NCBI RefSeq assembly: GCF_028389875.1
Contig: NW_026907681.1
Span: forward strand, 1,426,001-1,490,000
Direction: 5' to 3'
Length of the DNA: 64,000 nt
Source: Rhea pennata
Taxonomy: Eukaryota; Chordata; Aves; Rheiformes; Rheidae
The notes under the pieces were generated by a model. The model was not told where the DNA came from and did no database searches. It was given only the letters and a program-made list of their open reading frames with translations. Below, piece after piece: positions 9,686 to 21,480 of this stretch. The stretch's first letter is position 1; every line of letters starts with the position of its first letter. Both the position numbers and the translations under genes were made by a program.

Positions 9686-11442
9686 GCAGCAGAGGCGTGA
9701 GTGTCGCTTTGACAGTTCTCACACCACACTTGTGCCTCCCTGCACTGTTTCCGGGTGTGGCCCGGTTTCCCACAGCGGAAGCAAGCCCCAAAGCTACGAG
9801 GCCTCTGCTGCTGGGTCGGGCCCTGTAAGGCGGCGGCAAGCGCCCGTGTCTGCTGGGCCACTGCTCCCGCAAGCGATTTGCTTTGCTGTTTAACAGCAGC
9901 GGCGACCGCCTCAGACACAGACGCAGCTTGCTGCTGGAGGCCAGAATTAGCTACTCTCTCCAGCATCTCAGAGAGCGTGGCACTCCTAGGCAAGGGGCTT
10001 AGCAACATTTTCGTTTTCGTATTCGCATTCTCAAACGCAAAAGCACGCAACAGCTGATCCTTGACCCCCTCTCCGATCTCGTGAGGTGCCTCAATAGACG
10101 CCACGAGCTTATTGACAAAGGAGTCAAAGGGCTCCTGGACTCCTTGACGCAATGTAGCCCAACTAGGTGGCCTCTTTTCCATCGGCACCCTCCACAGCGC
10201 GTTTTCAGCTGCTTCGGCAGAGGCGTTGTGGAAATCCGCCGGAAACTGCAGTTGTTGAGCAGCGGCAGCGTAAATTCCTTTGCCCATCAGCATGTCCAAG
10301 GTGACATCTCGCAGGGGATCAGTTTGTGGCCTCGGCGTGTTGACCACCTTGCGACAGCCCTCCTCCCAATATCGTTCCCACAGGAGAAACTGCGCCGGGG
10401 TCAACACCAGTTTTGCCACCGAAACACAGTCATCCGGTGTCATGACATTTGATGCAAACAAATACGTAATCATTTGTCATGACGTCTCTCCATGTAATCC
10501 ATAGGTAGCAACTGTATTGAGAATTTGTTGCATCAACTTCCACTCGAAAGGGTGGTACCTAGCAGTGGCCTGACCACCTGCATTCGTAATAGTCACAGGG
10601 AAGGCGGAGGGAGGACAGGCAGCGGCGGCCTGCCACTCACCCTCCAAAAGGGCATCGCGGATCACCCCGACCACCGATGTTGTGTATTCAAGGGCTTTAA
10701 TTGCACTCCGCCAGAGGAGATAACAAGCACATCATCCACTTCTCCGGCTTGCAAATTGCTCATGCGCCGAGTAACTTCCTACAACAGATGGTCTGAAGGT
10801 CGAGGCCCCGAGAGGCGCGACCGCGGCGGAGGAGGAGGATCAAAGAAGCGGTCCTTCTCCTCAGTTTCCGCATGCGCACTCCGTGACCCAGCTGTTTCCC
10901 CTTCATTATCACTATTCTCGTTCTCTGGCAGAGGTGGTGCAGAGGGACGGCAACAGGGGCCCCCTTGGCCTTCGTCCAAACGGGAAGTCCACCCTTCCTG
11001 CTCTGCCTGTCTTTGAGCCGACTTTGTCCTAATCTCCACTGCGCTCACAGCCACAGGAACCTCCATTCCTCCTGCGGAGGACGGACTCGCAAAAAGCCGT
11101 GAGGGAGTAACTGCGGAGGAGGTTTCCGAGGGGCGATCCCCCAGCATTGCCGATGCGGCACATGCGACCCTTTCTTTCTGCCTGATATTTCTGCAGGGCA
11201 TTAATCGCTTCCCACCAGGTTGCACCCAATTCCTTCGCAATTTTGCTACCATCCAGAGTCTTGTCCCATAGGGTGCTGCCAACCTCCCGCCATTCGTCAA
11301 CACTAAATACCAAGGTGGGGTCGCTTAAATGTCCATGCTCCCTAGTCCACTGACAGAGGGCAAGTAACTTCTTAGTAGAGACAGGAGCCTCTCGCTTAGC
11401 GAGGAATTCCGTCAATAATTGTATCGCCGCTTCTCGTTCCAT
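9547..11442 (-). pseudogene. gag: ERV gag, broken, copy 1
   Basis: A likely ATG at 11442 opens the matrix part. The frame then shifts into a proline-rich middle part with a PPPPP late-domain-like motif (stop at 10779). Capsid begins in the 10674-10477 frame, meets an in-frame TGA (10477-10479) and continues to 9547. Capsid has the family's alpha-helical C-terminal region, and nucleocapsid has two zinc knuckles, CFRCGKPGHTRKQC and CENCQSDTHASAAC. The upstream ORF start at 11475 is a GTG, so ATG 11442 is preferred. The frameshift and stop prevent a full polyprotein. Confidence 0.88.
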
Positions 11443-11564
11443 CTCTATGGCAAGGATCAGCGGTCTTACGGACACTCGGAGGGCAGCTGCACGGACTCCT
11501 CTTTAGTGCGCACACGGCCTTTCGTCCAGCTCTCCTGGAAAGCAGGTTCACGTATGTCTTCGGG

Positions 11565-11582
11565 GACCCTGTTCGGGCGCCA
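11565..11582 (-). promoter_or_regulatory. Primer-binding site, lysine tRNA type, copy 1
   Basis: The minus strand reads TGGCGCCCGAACAGGGTC two bases after the 5' LTR. It matches the known tRNA-Lys3 3' end at 17 of 18 positions. This sets the primer for minus-strand DNA synthesis and the K-type naming of the family. Confidence 0.9.
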
Positions 11583-11584
11583 CT

Positions 11585-11939
11585 TGTTGGAGGCGGGCTT
11601 GTGGAATCATAAGACGACCCAATATGAGCTAGCAATATGATCCGTTATTTCAGCAACTGCTTATATACTGTCATAGCTGTCCGCGCGCTCAAGCACCCTG
11701 CTGGCTGTATCTAATTAGCTTACTACTATAGTTCACGTGCCGCAAAGCCCTCTGCTATTGGCTGTCCACATATTCGCTGTTCCGTCTCGCTAATCTCTTC
11801 ATCCTGATTTTACATAGCATTCATACTTACTCCCTCATTACTTGTCCTTCAAGGTGTCTCCAAGGTTACTCCACATAACAAGGCAGGGTTGTACATTTGC
11901 ATGGTTTGATGTCCATGCTCGTCCAGCAAATTCTCTACA
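11585..11939 (-). mobile_element. 5' LTR, lysine-primed provirus, copy 1
   Basis: The 355-bp LTR runs TG...CA on the minus strand. It keeps the TATA motif, but the polyadenylation hexamer seen in the 3' LTR is AATAAC here after a one-base loss. Its outer edge is 15 bp from the donor of P2X-like exon 5 (copy 2), in the same orientation. Confidence 0.93.
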
Positions 11940-11954
11940 GTACCTGAAACTCAC

Positions 11955-12037
11955 TTCTTCTGCTGCACACCAAGCCAGCATTTCACAGCTCTTCTCGGTG
12001 CCGCCAGCATTGGGCACGCAGCGCCCTGTCTTCTGCC
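11955..12037 (-). pseudogene. P2X receptor-like exon 5, copy 2
   Basis: Same 83-bp exon as at 164-246, with intact acceptor and GTGAGT donor, 15 bp right of the provirus. A nearby intron substitution (ggacctg for ggtcctg, about 12081) is special to this copy. Confidence 0.72.
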
Positions 12038-12138
12038 CTGTGAGGACAAACACACAACGCTGAACTTCCTGGTAAATGGGGACCTGCCCAGTGTGCAGTG
12101 CTGCACAGATCACTTGTCCCTGCACATGCCCAGCTCTC

Positions 12139-12214
12139 TGTGGCCCAACATGTCCATGTCGCCAGGGGTGCAGTCATGGTCGCAGCTGCATACAGCACTG
12201 CAAACTGTTAGCCC
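12139..12214 (-). pseudogene. P2X receptor-like exon 4, copy 2
   Basis: Identical in structure to copy 1, including the GAGAGC in place of a GT donor. Confidence 0.65.
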
Positions 12215-13183
12215 CTGCAGGGTCATGGGGGACATGATGAGAACAGGACATGCACCTGGTAGTCCTACGCTGTGGCTGCAGAGGGGACGGGGCACCCCAT
12301 GTGCTTCCCCATCTCTGCATAGGTGCCAGCCCTTGCAAGCTGCCTGGGGTAAGCAGCCGTTAAGCGTGCCTGCGGTGGCCCTACTCTAGCATGGCTTTCC
12401 TTGGTGTGTCCTCCAGAGTAGACAGTCAACCCTCTTCTCCATTTCCTGGCATGGGAACTGAGCCAGGGGCAGCTGTGCTCACTAGGATTCCCCACGTCTC
12501 TGCATCCGCCAGCAAGCTCCGCTCAGTCTCCACACATCTCCCCTCCCGTGATCCCTCACTCAGCAGCCCGCAAACAGTGCCCAAGCCAAGGCAGGCAGGG
12601 GGATCCCTGCCACAAACTGGTAGCAGCAGAGGAGAGCTACAGGCACCAACATCACGTGAATGTCAGAGCCTCCCCTGACCTGATCTGAGAGTGCCCTCTC
12701 CCGCCCTGAACATCCAAAACCACAGAGGCCTGACGCTGCTTGTCAAGGCAGGCAGAGCATGGCGCACCTGCCTGGCTAAGACCACAGGGCCCTGCCCGGT
12801 GCTACGTGCCAAGCTCCCCAAGCTCCGCTGAGCCTGCCGCACAGCACTGCAAATGTGACCTAACATGCAGTCCCAATGTGTCTGGGACGCAGCTATGGTG
12901 GCCTCATCGGGAGCCAAGGACAGTGCTGGGCCTGGAGGAGGGAACACGGGAGTCCCCATGCAGGCAGCGGGGACCACCACACACGACAGCTTCCTTTGCT
13001 GGGTCCATCTGGATGAAGGAGCAGTTGGGAAGCCCTTGCAGAAAGTCTGCTGCTCATCTACTGCTCCAAGAGGCCACCCAAAGCAAGCAAGACAAGAGAA
13101 GAGAAGGGAGAAAGGCGGGTCAGAGCCTCACCTCGGCTGTGTGGGTTGGGGGGGTGTAGAGCGGAGGCGGGGGTGGTGGTGGT
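12215..13183. other. P2X-like intron, copy 2, with the shared deletion junction
   Basis: No exon is seen. The 1831-bp block of copy 3, which carries exon 3, is absent at about 12657, with the same breakpoint as in copy 1. Confidence 0.6.
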
Positions 13184-13318
13184 TGTGGGCTATGTACACT
13201 GCAACATCGCACACCTTGCTTGGTGACTGTGTCACGCCCTTGACTTTGGTGAGGACAGAGCTCTGCGGGCTTGTCTCCCATTCCTGGTAGCCCTTCTGAA
13301 GGATGACAGGAAAAGGCG
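13184..13318 (-). pseudogene. P2X receptor-like exon 2, copy 2
   Basis: Same features as copy 1: TKVKG retained, W-D-V changed to C-D-V, no in-phase donor at the 3' end. Confidence 0.66.
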
Positions 13319-13722
13319 CTATCAGTGATCTCCTCGCCTCTGGGACCCAGAGTGCTGCATCCGTACTACGGGATACGTGGTGGGAACGGTCTGTGTTGCA
13401 ACTTTTGTATCCATACTACATGATACTTGGTGGGAACGGTCCCTGCTGTAACTTTTGGGTGTCTAGAACACTACCGCTGTGTTAAACAGAATACGAATAA
13501 GTAACTGGAAATCTGTGAGAAAGAGCAGTGGTTGGTTACATAGATTTGGTGGCTTCCAGCCACAGAATAACCGTGAGAAACAGTCAACAAGAAGGTCTGA
13601 AGTTGAAGAGTAATGAAATAGCGAACCCCAAAGTCAATGTGGCCCCCAAAATAAATCTGCACATGCGCGCAGTGTCATAGCCCAGTTATGCAACCGGGGC
13701 GGAGTTGGGCTAAACTCCCTGC

Positions 13723-16360
13723 GGTGCAGAGCAACCCTGCAAGCCCCACAACAGACCCTGCAAGCAGCAGGGTACCTGCGCTTCCTGACAGCACAGCTGC
13801 ACGACAAAGCTCTCAGGCCACAGCCACAACTCGCACGACACACACAGCAGAGCCAGCAGAGGTTACAAGCATTGCACTTTTATTACATGCAGAGAGAGCT
13901 GACAAGCGGCAGCTGCTTCCTGATGCAGCATCAAGCCCGGAGCCTTTGCAAACGCACATTGTTTTGCACAAGGCAGAACAGCCCAAGCATATGGAATGCA
14001 TGGAAGTGCATGAGCTTGCCCCAGGGCAGAGGGCGAGAGAGCTGCAGGGCACAGCTGGTGTCTTGGTGCTGCAAGAGCAGGCAATCAGTGGCCTGAAAGG
14101 GCTCCGAGGAGCCCTGGGAGTGGGCCGTGCTCAGTGCTGCAGAGGAAGGCGAAAAACCCCCAGGCACTGCTGCCAATCTGTGCTGGGGGAAAATTCCTTC
14201 CTGACCCCAAAGCTGGCGATCGGCTGTTCCCTGCGCATGTGAGCAAGGCCTGCCTCCCGGCCAGCCCTGGGACGCTTCTCACGCCCACCGGGGCACACCA
14301 GCGCTGCCCAGCTCCTTCCCTCTCTCTCTCAAACTGAAGCCACTTTAGGGGCTCCAGAGCATGGCAAAATTTAAGGAAAAAAAAGAGAGAGAGAGAGAGA
14401 AAAAAAGAAGGAAAAAGATGGAAAGTAAAAAGCAAAAACCAGACCTGATAGAGCCTGGGGGGGGGGGACTCTTTCCTGGGCACTGCAGGAGACCAGCTGG
14501 CCGGGTGCTCCAGAGTGTTGCCTGAGACCTATGACACTGATGATGAGCACTTGGAGCATCTTCGCGTCGCATGGCCTGCATTTCCTGGGTGCTGCATGTG
14601 GCGCCAAAGCAGATAGGCATGGGGATCTTTGGAAGGGTCTCTGGCTCCGAGAATGGATGCCCTTGCTCTTTGCGGGCCATCGAGTTAACTTTCTCCACTG
14701 ATCTCCAGCTGAAAAGGCCTGGAGCCTTTGCGGAGCTTGAGGTGCGTGTGAGGGGTCTTCTCCCACTCCCAAGGGCTTGCTCCGGTCTCTGAAAGACCAA
14801 AGTTACATCCGGCTTTGAATCCGAGCCTGCTCGGAGCACAGATTGGATCGGAGGGCCTCCAGCGAGCTCTTCCAACAGAAAACCTTCCACGATCGGATGG
14901 TGCACAAGGGCTGAATCAGCTGTGAGCTTCAGCGCGCTGCCTGCCCCTGAGCAAATGCCTGGGCACAGTGTGCGCTCGCACAAGAATGGCTGCTGACAGT
15001 GGTGGCAGGGGTCACTTCCATTTCCCACAGGAGGCATGCACAGGCCAGCTGTGCCCAGCAGCGCCACACGAGTACAGCAACAAAAGCAGAAAGCCTGCTT
15101 GCCTTGGCCCCTTTGCGTCAGCTCAGCTGAGGCAGCTTAGAAGAGACCTGGAGCTGGCAGATGCTGACCTCCCTCTGCTCTCCTGAGAGTGAAAACACTG
15201 TGAAAACCTTGCTGTCACTTGGTATTGCTCTGTGTGTCTTTGGAGGAGTGCCAGGCGGAAGAGGAAGAGGATCCACAGTCTTTCTGAGGCTGAGGCAAGC
15301 CAAAGAGCCAGTCTTAGAGCCGGTGCTGGAAGGGGTCAAGGGCTGCAGGAGGAAGGGGTTGGTCGTGCCTATTTGTGTTGGGGAAGAGGCAGCCGGCACA
15401 GGAGGCAGCGTTAGGCAGTGTTAGGGAGTGAAGCAGCAGACACAGGCACTTTCCAAGCCTGCGAGGCACGGGGCACGGCCACGGCAGGGAGTGCTCTGAG
15501 CACCAAAGCAGGGCAGAGAAGGTGCAAAGCAAGAGCTGGCAGTGAAGTCAGAGGAAGGCCACAAAGAGGTCTCCATACCAAAGGGAGGTGCAGCTGCTGA
15601 GCACGTCCATCGTTTGGCGGCCTGAGGTGCAGGCAGCCGTGCCCCCGCATGTCCTGCGACAACGTCGCGCTGGGTGGCCGTCGAGAGCCCTGCTGCCCTC
15701 GTGGCGGTGGGTGCGCGTGCGCCCAAGGACAGCCTGCAGAGAGCCTCGGCCCTGGGCGGCAGCCAGCTGCGAGCCGGCTGCGGAGCCTGGCAGAGCGGCA
15801 GGGGCGCGGGCGCCTTATAGCCCTGCTCGTGCCGCGAGCACTGTGACTGTGCTGCCGGGTCACAGTGCTGCAACATGGGGGCCCCGGGGCCGCGCTGCAG
15901 CCTCCCTGCCAGCCGTCTGCCGGCCCGGCGTCGGCGTGGCACAAGGCCCCGGGGCTGCCAGCCCTGCTGCAGCCCCTGTGCCCAGCACCCCAGGGCAGCT
16001 GCGCCTCCTGCTGCGGGGCCGTGCGCGGGCCATGGCCCAGGACGCCTGCGGGCCCCTTGCTCTGTGTTAATGTGCCCCACGCTGCCCCAGGCTTGTCCCA
16101 GGTCACTGCAGAAAGGGCAAGAGTCCGCTCCCATGCTGCCATTGGGAAGTGGCATCAAGGGCCATGGCACCGCCTCCCTAGGCCATGGCCTGTTGCTGAA
16201 GGGGCCAAACCTCTCAAGAGCACCCTCAGTGGTGTCCCGCCCAGAGCATCCCCTGGTGTCCAACGGGACCTCGAAGATGGGCCAGCCTTTTGGTGCCTGT
16301 TCCATCCTAGCAGAGGACTCTCCTCCCCAGTGCCACGACCCATCTTTGGGGCCCGTAGCC
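13723..16360. other. Host segment left of provirus, copy 2 (no recognised gene)
   Basis: This is the near-identical counterpart of 1932-4569, joined to the truncated LTR-like segment at 13722/13723. It holds the same GA run, minus-strand AATAAA and CpG-rich block, and no recognisable gene. Confidence 0.5.
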
Positions 16361-16722
16361 TGTTGGAGGCGGGCTTGTGGAATCATAAGACGACCCAATA
16401 TGAGCTAGCAATATGATCCGTTTATTTCAGCAACTTAGCCTGCTTATATACTGTCATAGCTGTCCGCGTGCTCAAGCACCCTGCTGGCTGTATCTAATTA
16501 GCTTACTACTATAGCTCACGCGCCGCAAAGCCCTCTGCTATTGGCTGTCCACATATTCGCTGTCCCGTCTCGCTAATCTCTTCATCCTGTTTTTACATAG
16601 CATTCATACTTACTCCCTCATTACTTGTCCTTCAAGGTGTCTCCAAGGTTACTCCACATAACAAGTCAGGGTTGCACATTTGCATGTTCTGATGTCCATG
16701 CTCGTCCAGCCAATTCTCTAGA
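16361..16722 (-). mobile_element. 3' LTR, lysine-primed provirus, copy 2
   Basis: Matches the 3' LTR of copy 1, including the TC start and AATAAA. Its difference from its own 5' LTR (23380-23734) is greater than its difference from the copy-1 3' LTR. This shows that the LTR pair diverged before the segment was duplicated. Confidence 0.92.
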
Positions 16723-18182
16723 ATTCCCTTGTTTTTCTTTTGAGCAACCCAAACTTGTTTAAGAGGCCTGGAGAACATCCGCTTAACACAACTAAAAGCA
16801 ATACAGAGGAATACACCCAGTAAGCACAGCACAACTGCTATCCGCAATAGTTCTTGGATCAAACCTAACAGCCATCGAGGCAAAGGGCCAAACAAACCCT
16901 GCAGCCATCCGTCCAAAAGTCTATGCTCTTGTTGTATTTTCTTCGTATGTACTTGTACTTGTAGCCACCGAATCTTCTTGCGGATAGATTCACTGTGATC
17001 TGACAGGTTCAAGCAACACATTCCCTCAAAGTCCTCACATCCATGTCTTTGTGCCAATAATGAAAAATCAATTGCTGCACGATTCTGTAATATTGCATGG
17101 CGTAAGCTTTGCTGATCTTCCAACAGTTGTTGGAGTACATCTGTAGTAACATTTGCCTGTTTCTCTGCCCAGCAAGCGAGCTTACCAATTTGGTTTAAAG
17201 CTAAAGCAGCAGCGCCTCCTGGCACAAATAAGGATAGGAAAACCCGCTCTGTTGGTGACGTTAGAGTCAAATTATCGTTACAGTCTGGTGAATCCCCGGT
17301 TACACTTCGTTTCTTGCGTGTCGTGTGCGTAACATTTTTCCACCACCGCGTGTCTGGAGCTAACAAGGTTAGCTGACCCAGGTAGCATGGCCCACCCATG
17401 ATGTTTGCAGGAACGCCTTGCCAAGCGCGATTCCCACAGATTAAGAACGTGTCTGGTGGCAAAGCCTTGGCCGTCCCATTGTTCCAAAGAGGAACGGGGT
17501 GTTTGAATTCAGCGCTGTAGGCACCTAGGCCCCGGGGGCTGCCAGTATCGTTAGTACCACAGAAGTCATCCGCATTGTGGTAATCATACCCTCTATCTGA
17601 GGGAGTGACATTTGTCCAACCAGTCCAATTTGAAGGTCAATATTGCACGAGACCCTGCGTGCCGGGGCCTCCAAAAAATATGCATGTCTGTGTCCAATTT
17701 AGCGACGTGTTACCAATGCGCATGGCACCCAAAAGGTCAAGCTCTTGAGGGTCCCATGGCAATGTCACGTTCAACCCTTTTATCAATTGTGCTGCACAAT
17801 GGCTGACGTTAGGGGATTGACTACAATTGTGAATGCTAAATGTCCCAAAATACTCGATCCTAAAAGTGGGAACTCCTACCAGACACGTTCTAAAGGGGTC
17901 TGTAGCAGACGCCATGGAAAGGCAAAAGGCAGACTGTCAGGTACGATTAGCCCAAGTAACCCATAGATTCTGTCTCACATCAATGCTTGTTAGTGCCTCA
18001 ACACGCAGCGTCTGGGCCTCCAAGCAGATGAGCCAGAGTATCAACGAATTGACCCAGCCCATCTTGGTTGGAGATGTCCACTTGATTTCCTTCAGTGGTG
18101 GATGCCTTAGTCCATTTGCTGGGCACCCAGAGTGGACCTGAGGGGGTAGAAACACACGCGTAACCTCTTCCAACATACACAA
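16632..18182 (-). pseudogene. env: ERV env (SU and TM), broken, copy 2
   Basis: Same layout as copy 1 with the RKKR site, Cys-flanked fusion segment, CX6CC motif and anchor. The surface-subunit TGA stops lie at 17937-17939 and 17637-17639. It has three extra bases near 16933 (QQEH against QEH). The last open stretch (276 codons, to 16632) covers the end of the surface subunit and the whole transmembrane subunit. Confidence 0.88.
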
Positions 18183-18210
18183 CCTCTGCAGGTCCTTCCC
18201 AAACTCCAGT

Positions 18211-19668
18211 TCATGGATTTCGATACAACACCTTGGGCACCCGTGGTGTCACCGCTTGTTGTACATGTTGATTGTGAACCACCACAGGAGGGACCTCAGA
18301 ATCCCCAAAAACGCACAAGTGATTCAACACAAACAAGGTCTTATCCAACCTCTCTTTAGCATCTGTTATGTCAGAATACTTTTGCAGATAGGTTTTCAAG
18401 GTTCTATTAGCCCGTTCAATGATGGCTTGGCCTGTTGGTGAATTTGGTAGCCCTGTCGTATGCCTAATTCCCCAGTGCATCATAAATTGACGCATGCTAT
18501 TACTAGTGTAGGCAGGGCCATTATCAGTCTTTATATGTTGTGGAACCCCCATGGTCGCCATGCACTGTGTCAGGTGTTTACGGACATGTAAGGTTTTTTC
18601 TCCGGGCTGTGCTGTGGCCCAAATGAATCTTGAGAACGTGTCTACTGTAACATGCACATATTTTAACCTCCCAAAGCTAACAATATGGGTAATATCCATT
18701 TGCCAAAGCTCCAGTGCTTTCAAACCTCTCGGATTGACTCCTACCCCTAACCCCGGTCCATGATGGCTACATTGTGGGCAGGTACGCACAATGCCTTGTG
18801 CCTCCGTAATCGTGAGAGAGAATTGCCTACTAAGGCCTTTGGCATTCTGATGAAACTGATTGTGTGAGGCCCGCGCCGCCTCAAACTGATTTAGGGGTTG
18901 AGCAGCCACGCTAACCAATCGATCTGCCAGGTGATTACCTAACTCTAATCCTTCCTTCGTCTGATGACTCCGTACATGAATATTACAATATGGTTGCGAT
19001 CTTTGCCGTAAGGCTTGTTGCAACTGCATAAATAGGGCAAGCAACCTAGTGTTATGTACCTGCTTGAGCACAGCATCTTCAATCTGCTGAACAACACCAG
19101 CTACGTACAATGAATCCGTAACCACATTCAGTGGTACATGCATCCAGTGAGTCACTGTCCAACAAACTGCTGCTAATTCCAATGTCTGCAAACTGTCTCC
19201 CGCCACTGCCGGGAGGACCTGATGCTGCCAACGCCCCTTGTCCTGCCACACAACGGCAGCTTTTTTGCTAGCTTTTCCTGCATCTGTGAAGGCAGTAACG
19301 GCATTTTGAAGCGGCCGCTCCAAATAGAGCAGCTTGCCCGCCCATGTTTGTGACTGCAAAAATCCGCTGTCCTTCCCATTAGGCACATGGGTAGACAGTA
19401 ATCCTGGCCAGCCTAGGAGTGACAGTTGCAGCGCCGTGGAGTGGCACAGCGCCCATTCCAAATCTGCTTGTGCCATTGGTATGTGAATTGCATCGGGCTC
19501 CTGGCCAGTGATGGCCACCAGCCTATCCCATCCTTTTCTAATCACTTCCCCTACTTGCTCCAGGCGCGTAACAATACTACGCTTTGGTTGGAGAGGGAGA
19601 AATATCCATTCCAAAACCGCTATCACATCTCCCCTTTTTTCTTTTGCCACTGCATGATGACTGCACAC
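18211..19668 (-). pseudogene. pol: ERV pol 3' part: RNase H and integrase, copy 2
   Basis: The 485-codon frame differs from copy 1 by a few residues (for example Val for Gly in the N-terminal GEVIRKG, Phe for Ser in NQFHQN). RNase H and integrase motifs are all present. The frame begins about 45 bp upstream of the end of the RT frame but in a different phase, so a shared shift near 19650 separates them. Confidence 0.92.
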
Positions 19669-20665
19669 ACTGAGGTCGCAGATAACAATACAACAAGCCT
19701 ATACGGCTCATCTTCAAACCAACGAGATGCCCATCGTGATGTAACTAAATCCGTTAAGCGCTGTAAACAAGCCTGTTGTGCCGTAGACAAACGGACAGGA
19801 GTAGCTGGATCCAAACCCTTTAATAGGGGGCGAAGAGGCTCCAGCTCCTCGTTTCGAACGCCTGCTATGGCCCTGACCCATTGTAAATCTCCCATAAGTT
19901 TCTGTGCATCCCGTAGGGTGTGGACGGCGGTCATCAATGTAACCTTTTGTGGTCTGACCATAGTGTCACTGATGTGCCATCCCAAATATTTCCATGGGCT
20001 GGTAACCTGTATCTTTTCTGGAGCAACCTGTAATCCTCTGGCCAGTAACGTATCATGCAAATATTTGCTTTGATCGTGTGAAAAGGGAGCAGCCTGGGCT
20101 ACTAAAATGTCATCCACATAATGATAAATGATTGCTTGCGGCCATGCTTGACGGATGGGCTGCAAGGCGGCCGCTACGAATAACTGACACATGGTGGGGC
20201 TGATACGCATCCCTTGAGGGAGCACGACCCATTCAAATCTCTGACTCGGGGCGGCCTTATTGAGCGCTGGAAGCGAAAAGGCAAATCGAGGTGTATCATC
20301 CGGGTGAAGTGGAATTGTGAAAAAAAAATCCTTAAGGTCTACAATCAGAATGTGCCATTCACGTGGAATCATCGTAGGTGTTGGCAGCCCTGGCTGCAGC
20401 GCCCCCATTGGTAACATTTGCTCGTTTACCTTTCTTAGGTCATGTAACAAGCACCACTTCCCTGATTTTTTCGGAATAACAAATATCGGTGTGTTCCAAG
20501 GACTTGTTGAAGGTTGAATATGCCCGACGCGTAACTGTTCAGCAACTAATTCATGGCCCGTTGCAACCGTTCCTGTGTCAGCGGCCACTACTCCACCCAC
20601 ACTGGTTCATTAGTGAGCCAAGTGAGCTTCAGGGGTGTCGACAGCTTCACAGCGGCCGCTGAGAA
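19623..20665 (-). pseudogene. pol: ERV pol 5' part: reverse transcriptase, copy 2
   Basis: RT is open for 325 codons here (20600-19623), through LPQGM, YVDD, the thumb and into the connection region, because this copy lacks the one-base loss of copy 1. The 5' end near 20600-20665 still has a TAG and a phase change relative to protease. This is the less damaged of the two pol genes. Confidence 0.9.
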
Positions 20666-21066
20666 AAAAACGAGTCAGGGGTTGCTAAAACAACTCCCCA
20701 TTGTGTGAGGCACTCCCGTCCCACCAACCCATTGACCCCTTCAGGTAGTGGCAGGATAGTAAGGAGTACCCAGGCCCTGCGTTGCTCAAGGACTAGCTCC
20801 GCAGGCTGCAAAGTCACCATGGCTTGAGCTGATCCCCCCACACCTGCAATTGCATCCGGAGACGGATGAACCGGCCAGAGTCTGGGCCAAACCGTGGCCG
20901 ACATGATCGTAACATCAGCTCCTGTGTACAACAGCAGGCGAAAGTGCCGTTGCTCACCGGCATAATTCACCTGCACCGAGACCATCGGTCTACGGTTCAT
21001 ATTAAGAGTTAGACAAGCCAGCGGGTTGGTGCTTCCAAACCCAGCATTCCCCCGCTGGGGCAACTC
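20647..21066 (-). pseudogene. pro: ERV aspartic protease, active-site Asp lost, copy 2
   Basis: Same as copy 1: Y-T-G replaces D-T-G (TAC on the complement of 20926-20928) and GLVGRECL is retained. A TTTTTTT run near the end of the frame (about 20665-20671) could serve pro-pol frameshifting. Confidence 0.9.
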
Positions 21067-21480
21067 TCAAAGTTGAGCAGGATTGGTCAATTCTGCTAAT
21101 AACTGTGGAAATGGGACTATCTGGGCAATTTTACTTCCCTTTGGTATAAAAATGGGAGGAGTTAGAGTATATGCTACTATCCAAACTTGACCCGTATAAT
21201 CAGCATCAAGAACCCCAGGGCATACAATGATGCCCTTCAAACCTGCTGAGGAGCGGCCTAACAAAAGGCCCCCCACTCGATCAGGCGGTTGGTGCCACCC
21301 TGTTGGAATTTTCTGTGGCATGGTATCAATCAGAGTGATTTCTACTGCTGTTGCCAGGTCGCACCCCAAGCTCCTGGCAGTGGCTGGAGTCCCCCAACCA
21401 CCGGAGCCGGAGGAGGGGTTATTGTTGTCTGCGCGCGACCCCCCTTCGCGCTCCGCAAGCCGTTTCCCGGCCGCCGACAT
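21067..21480 (-). pseudogene. ERV dUTPase domain, copy 2
   Basis: Motifs GLLLGRSS and GVLDADYTGQVW are present, and the TGA at 21067-21069 ends the frame. One residue (Arg for Gly near the N-terminus) differs from copy 1. Confidence 0.85.

Larger units (their letters stand above)
1..11791. repeat. Tandem array unit, copy 1 (11.79-kb period)
   Basis: Bases 1-11791 recur almost unchanged at 11792-23586. The unit contains an LTR end, P2X-like exons, about 2.6 kb of further host DNA and a complete minus-strand provirus. The offset between copies is 11791 at the left, 11794 after a 3-bp indel in env and 11795 after a 1-bp indel in pol, so the copies align nearly gap-free. Only scattered substitutions were seen by eye. 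Because the window opens inside an LTR that matches the other unit edges, the array must extend left of base 1. Confidence 0.95.
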
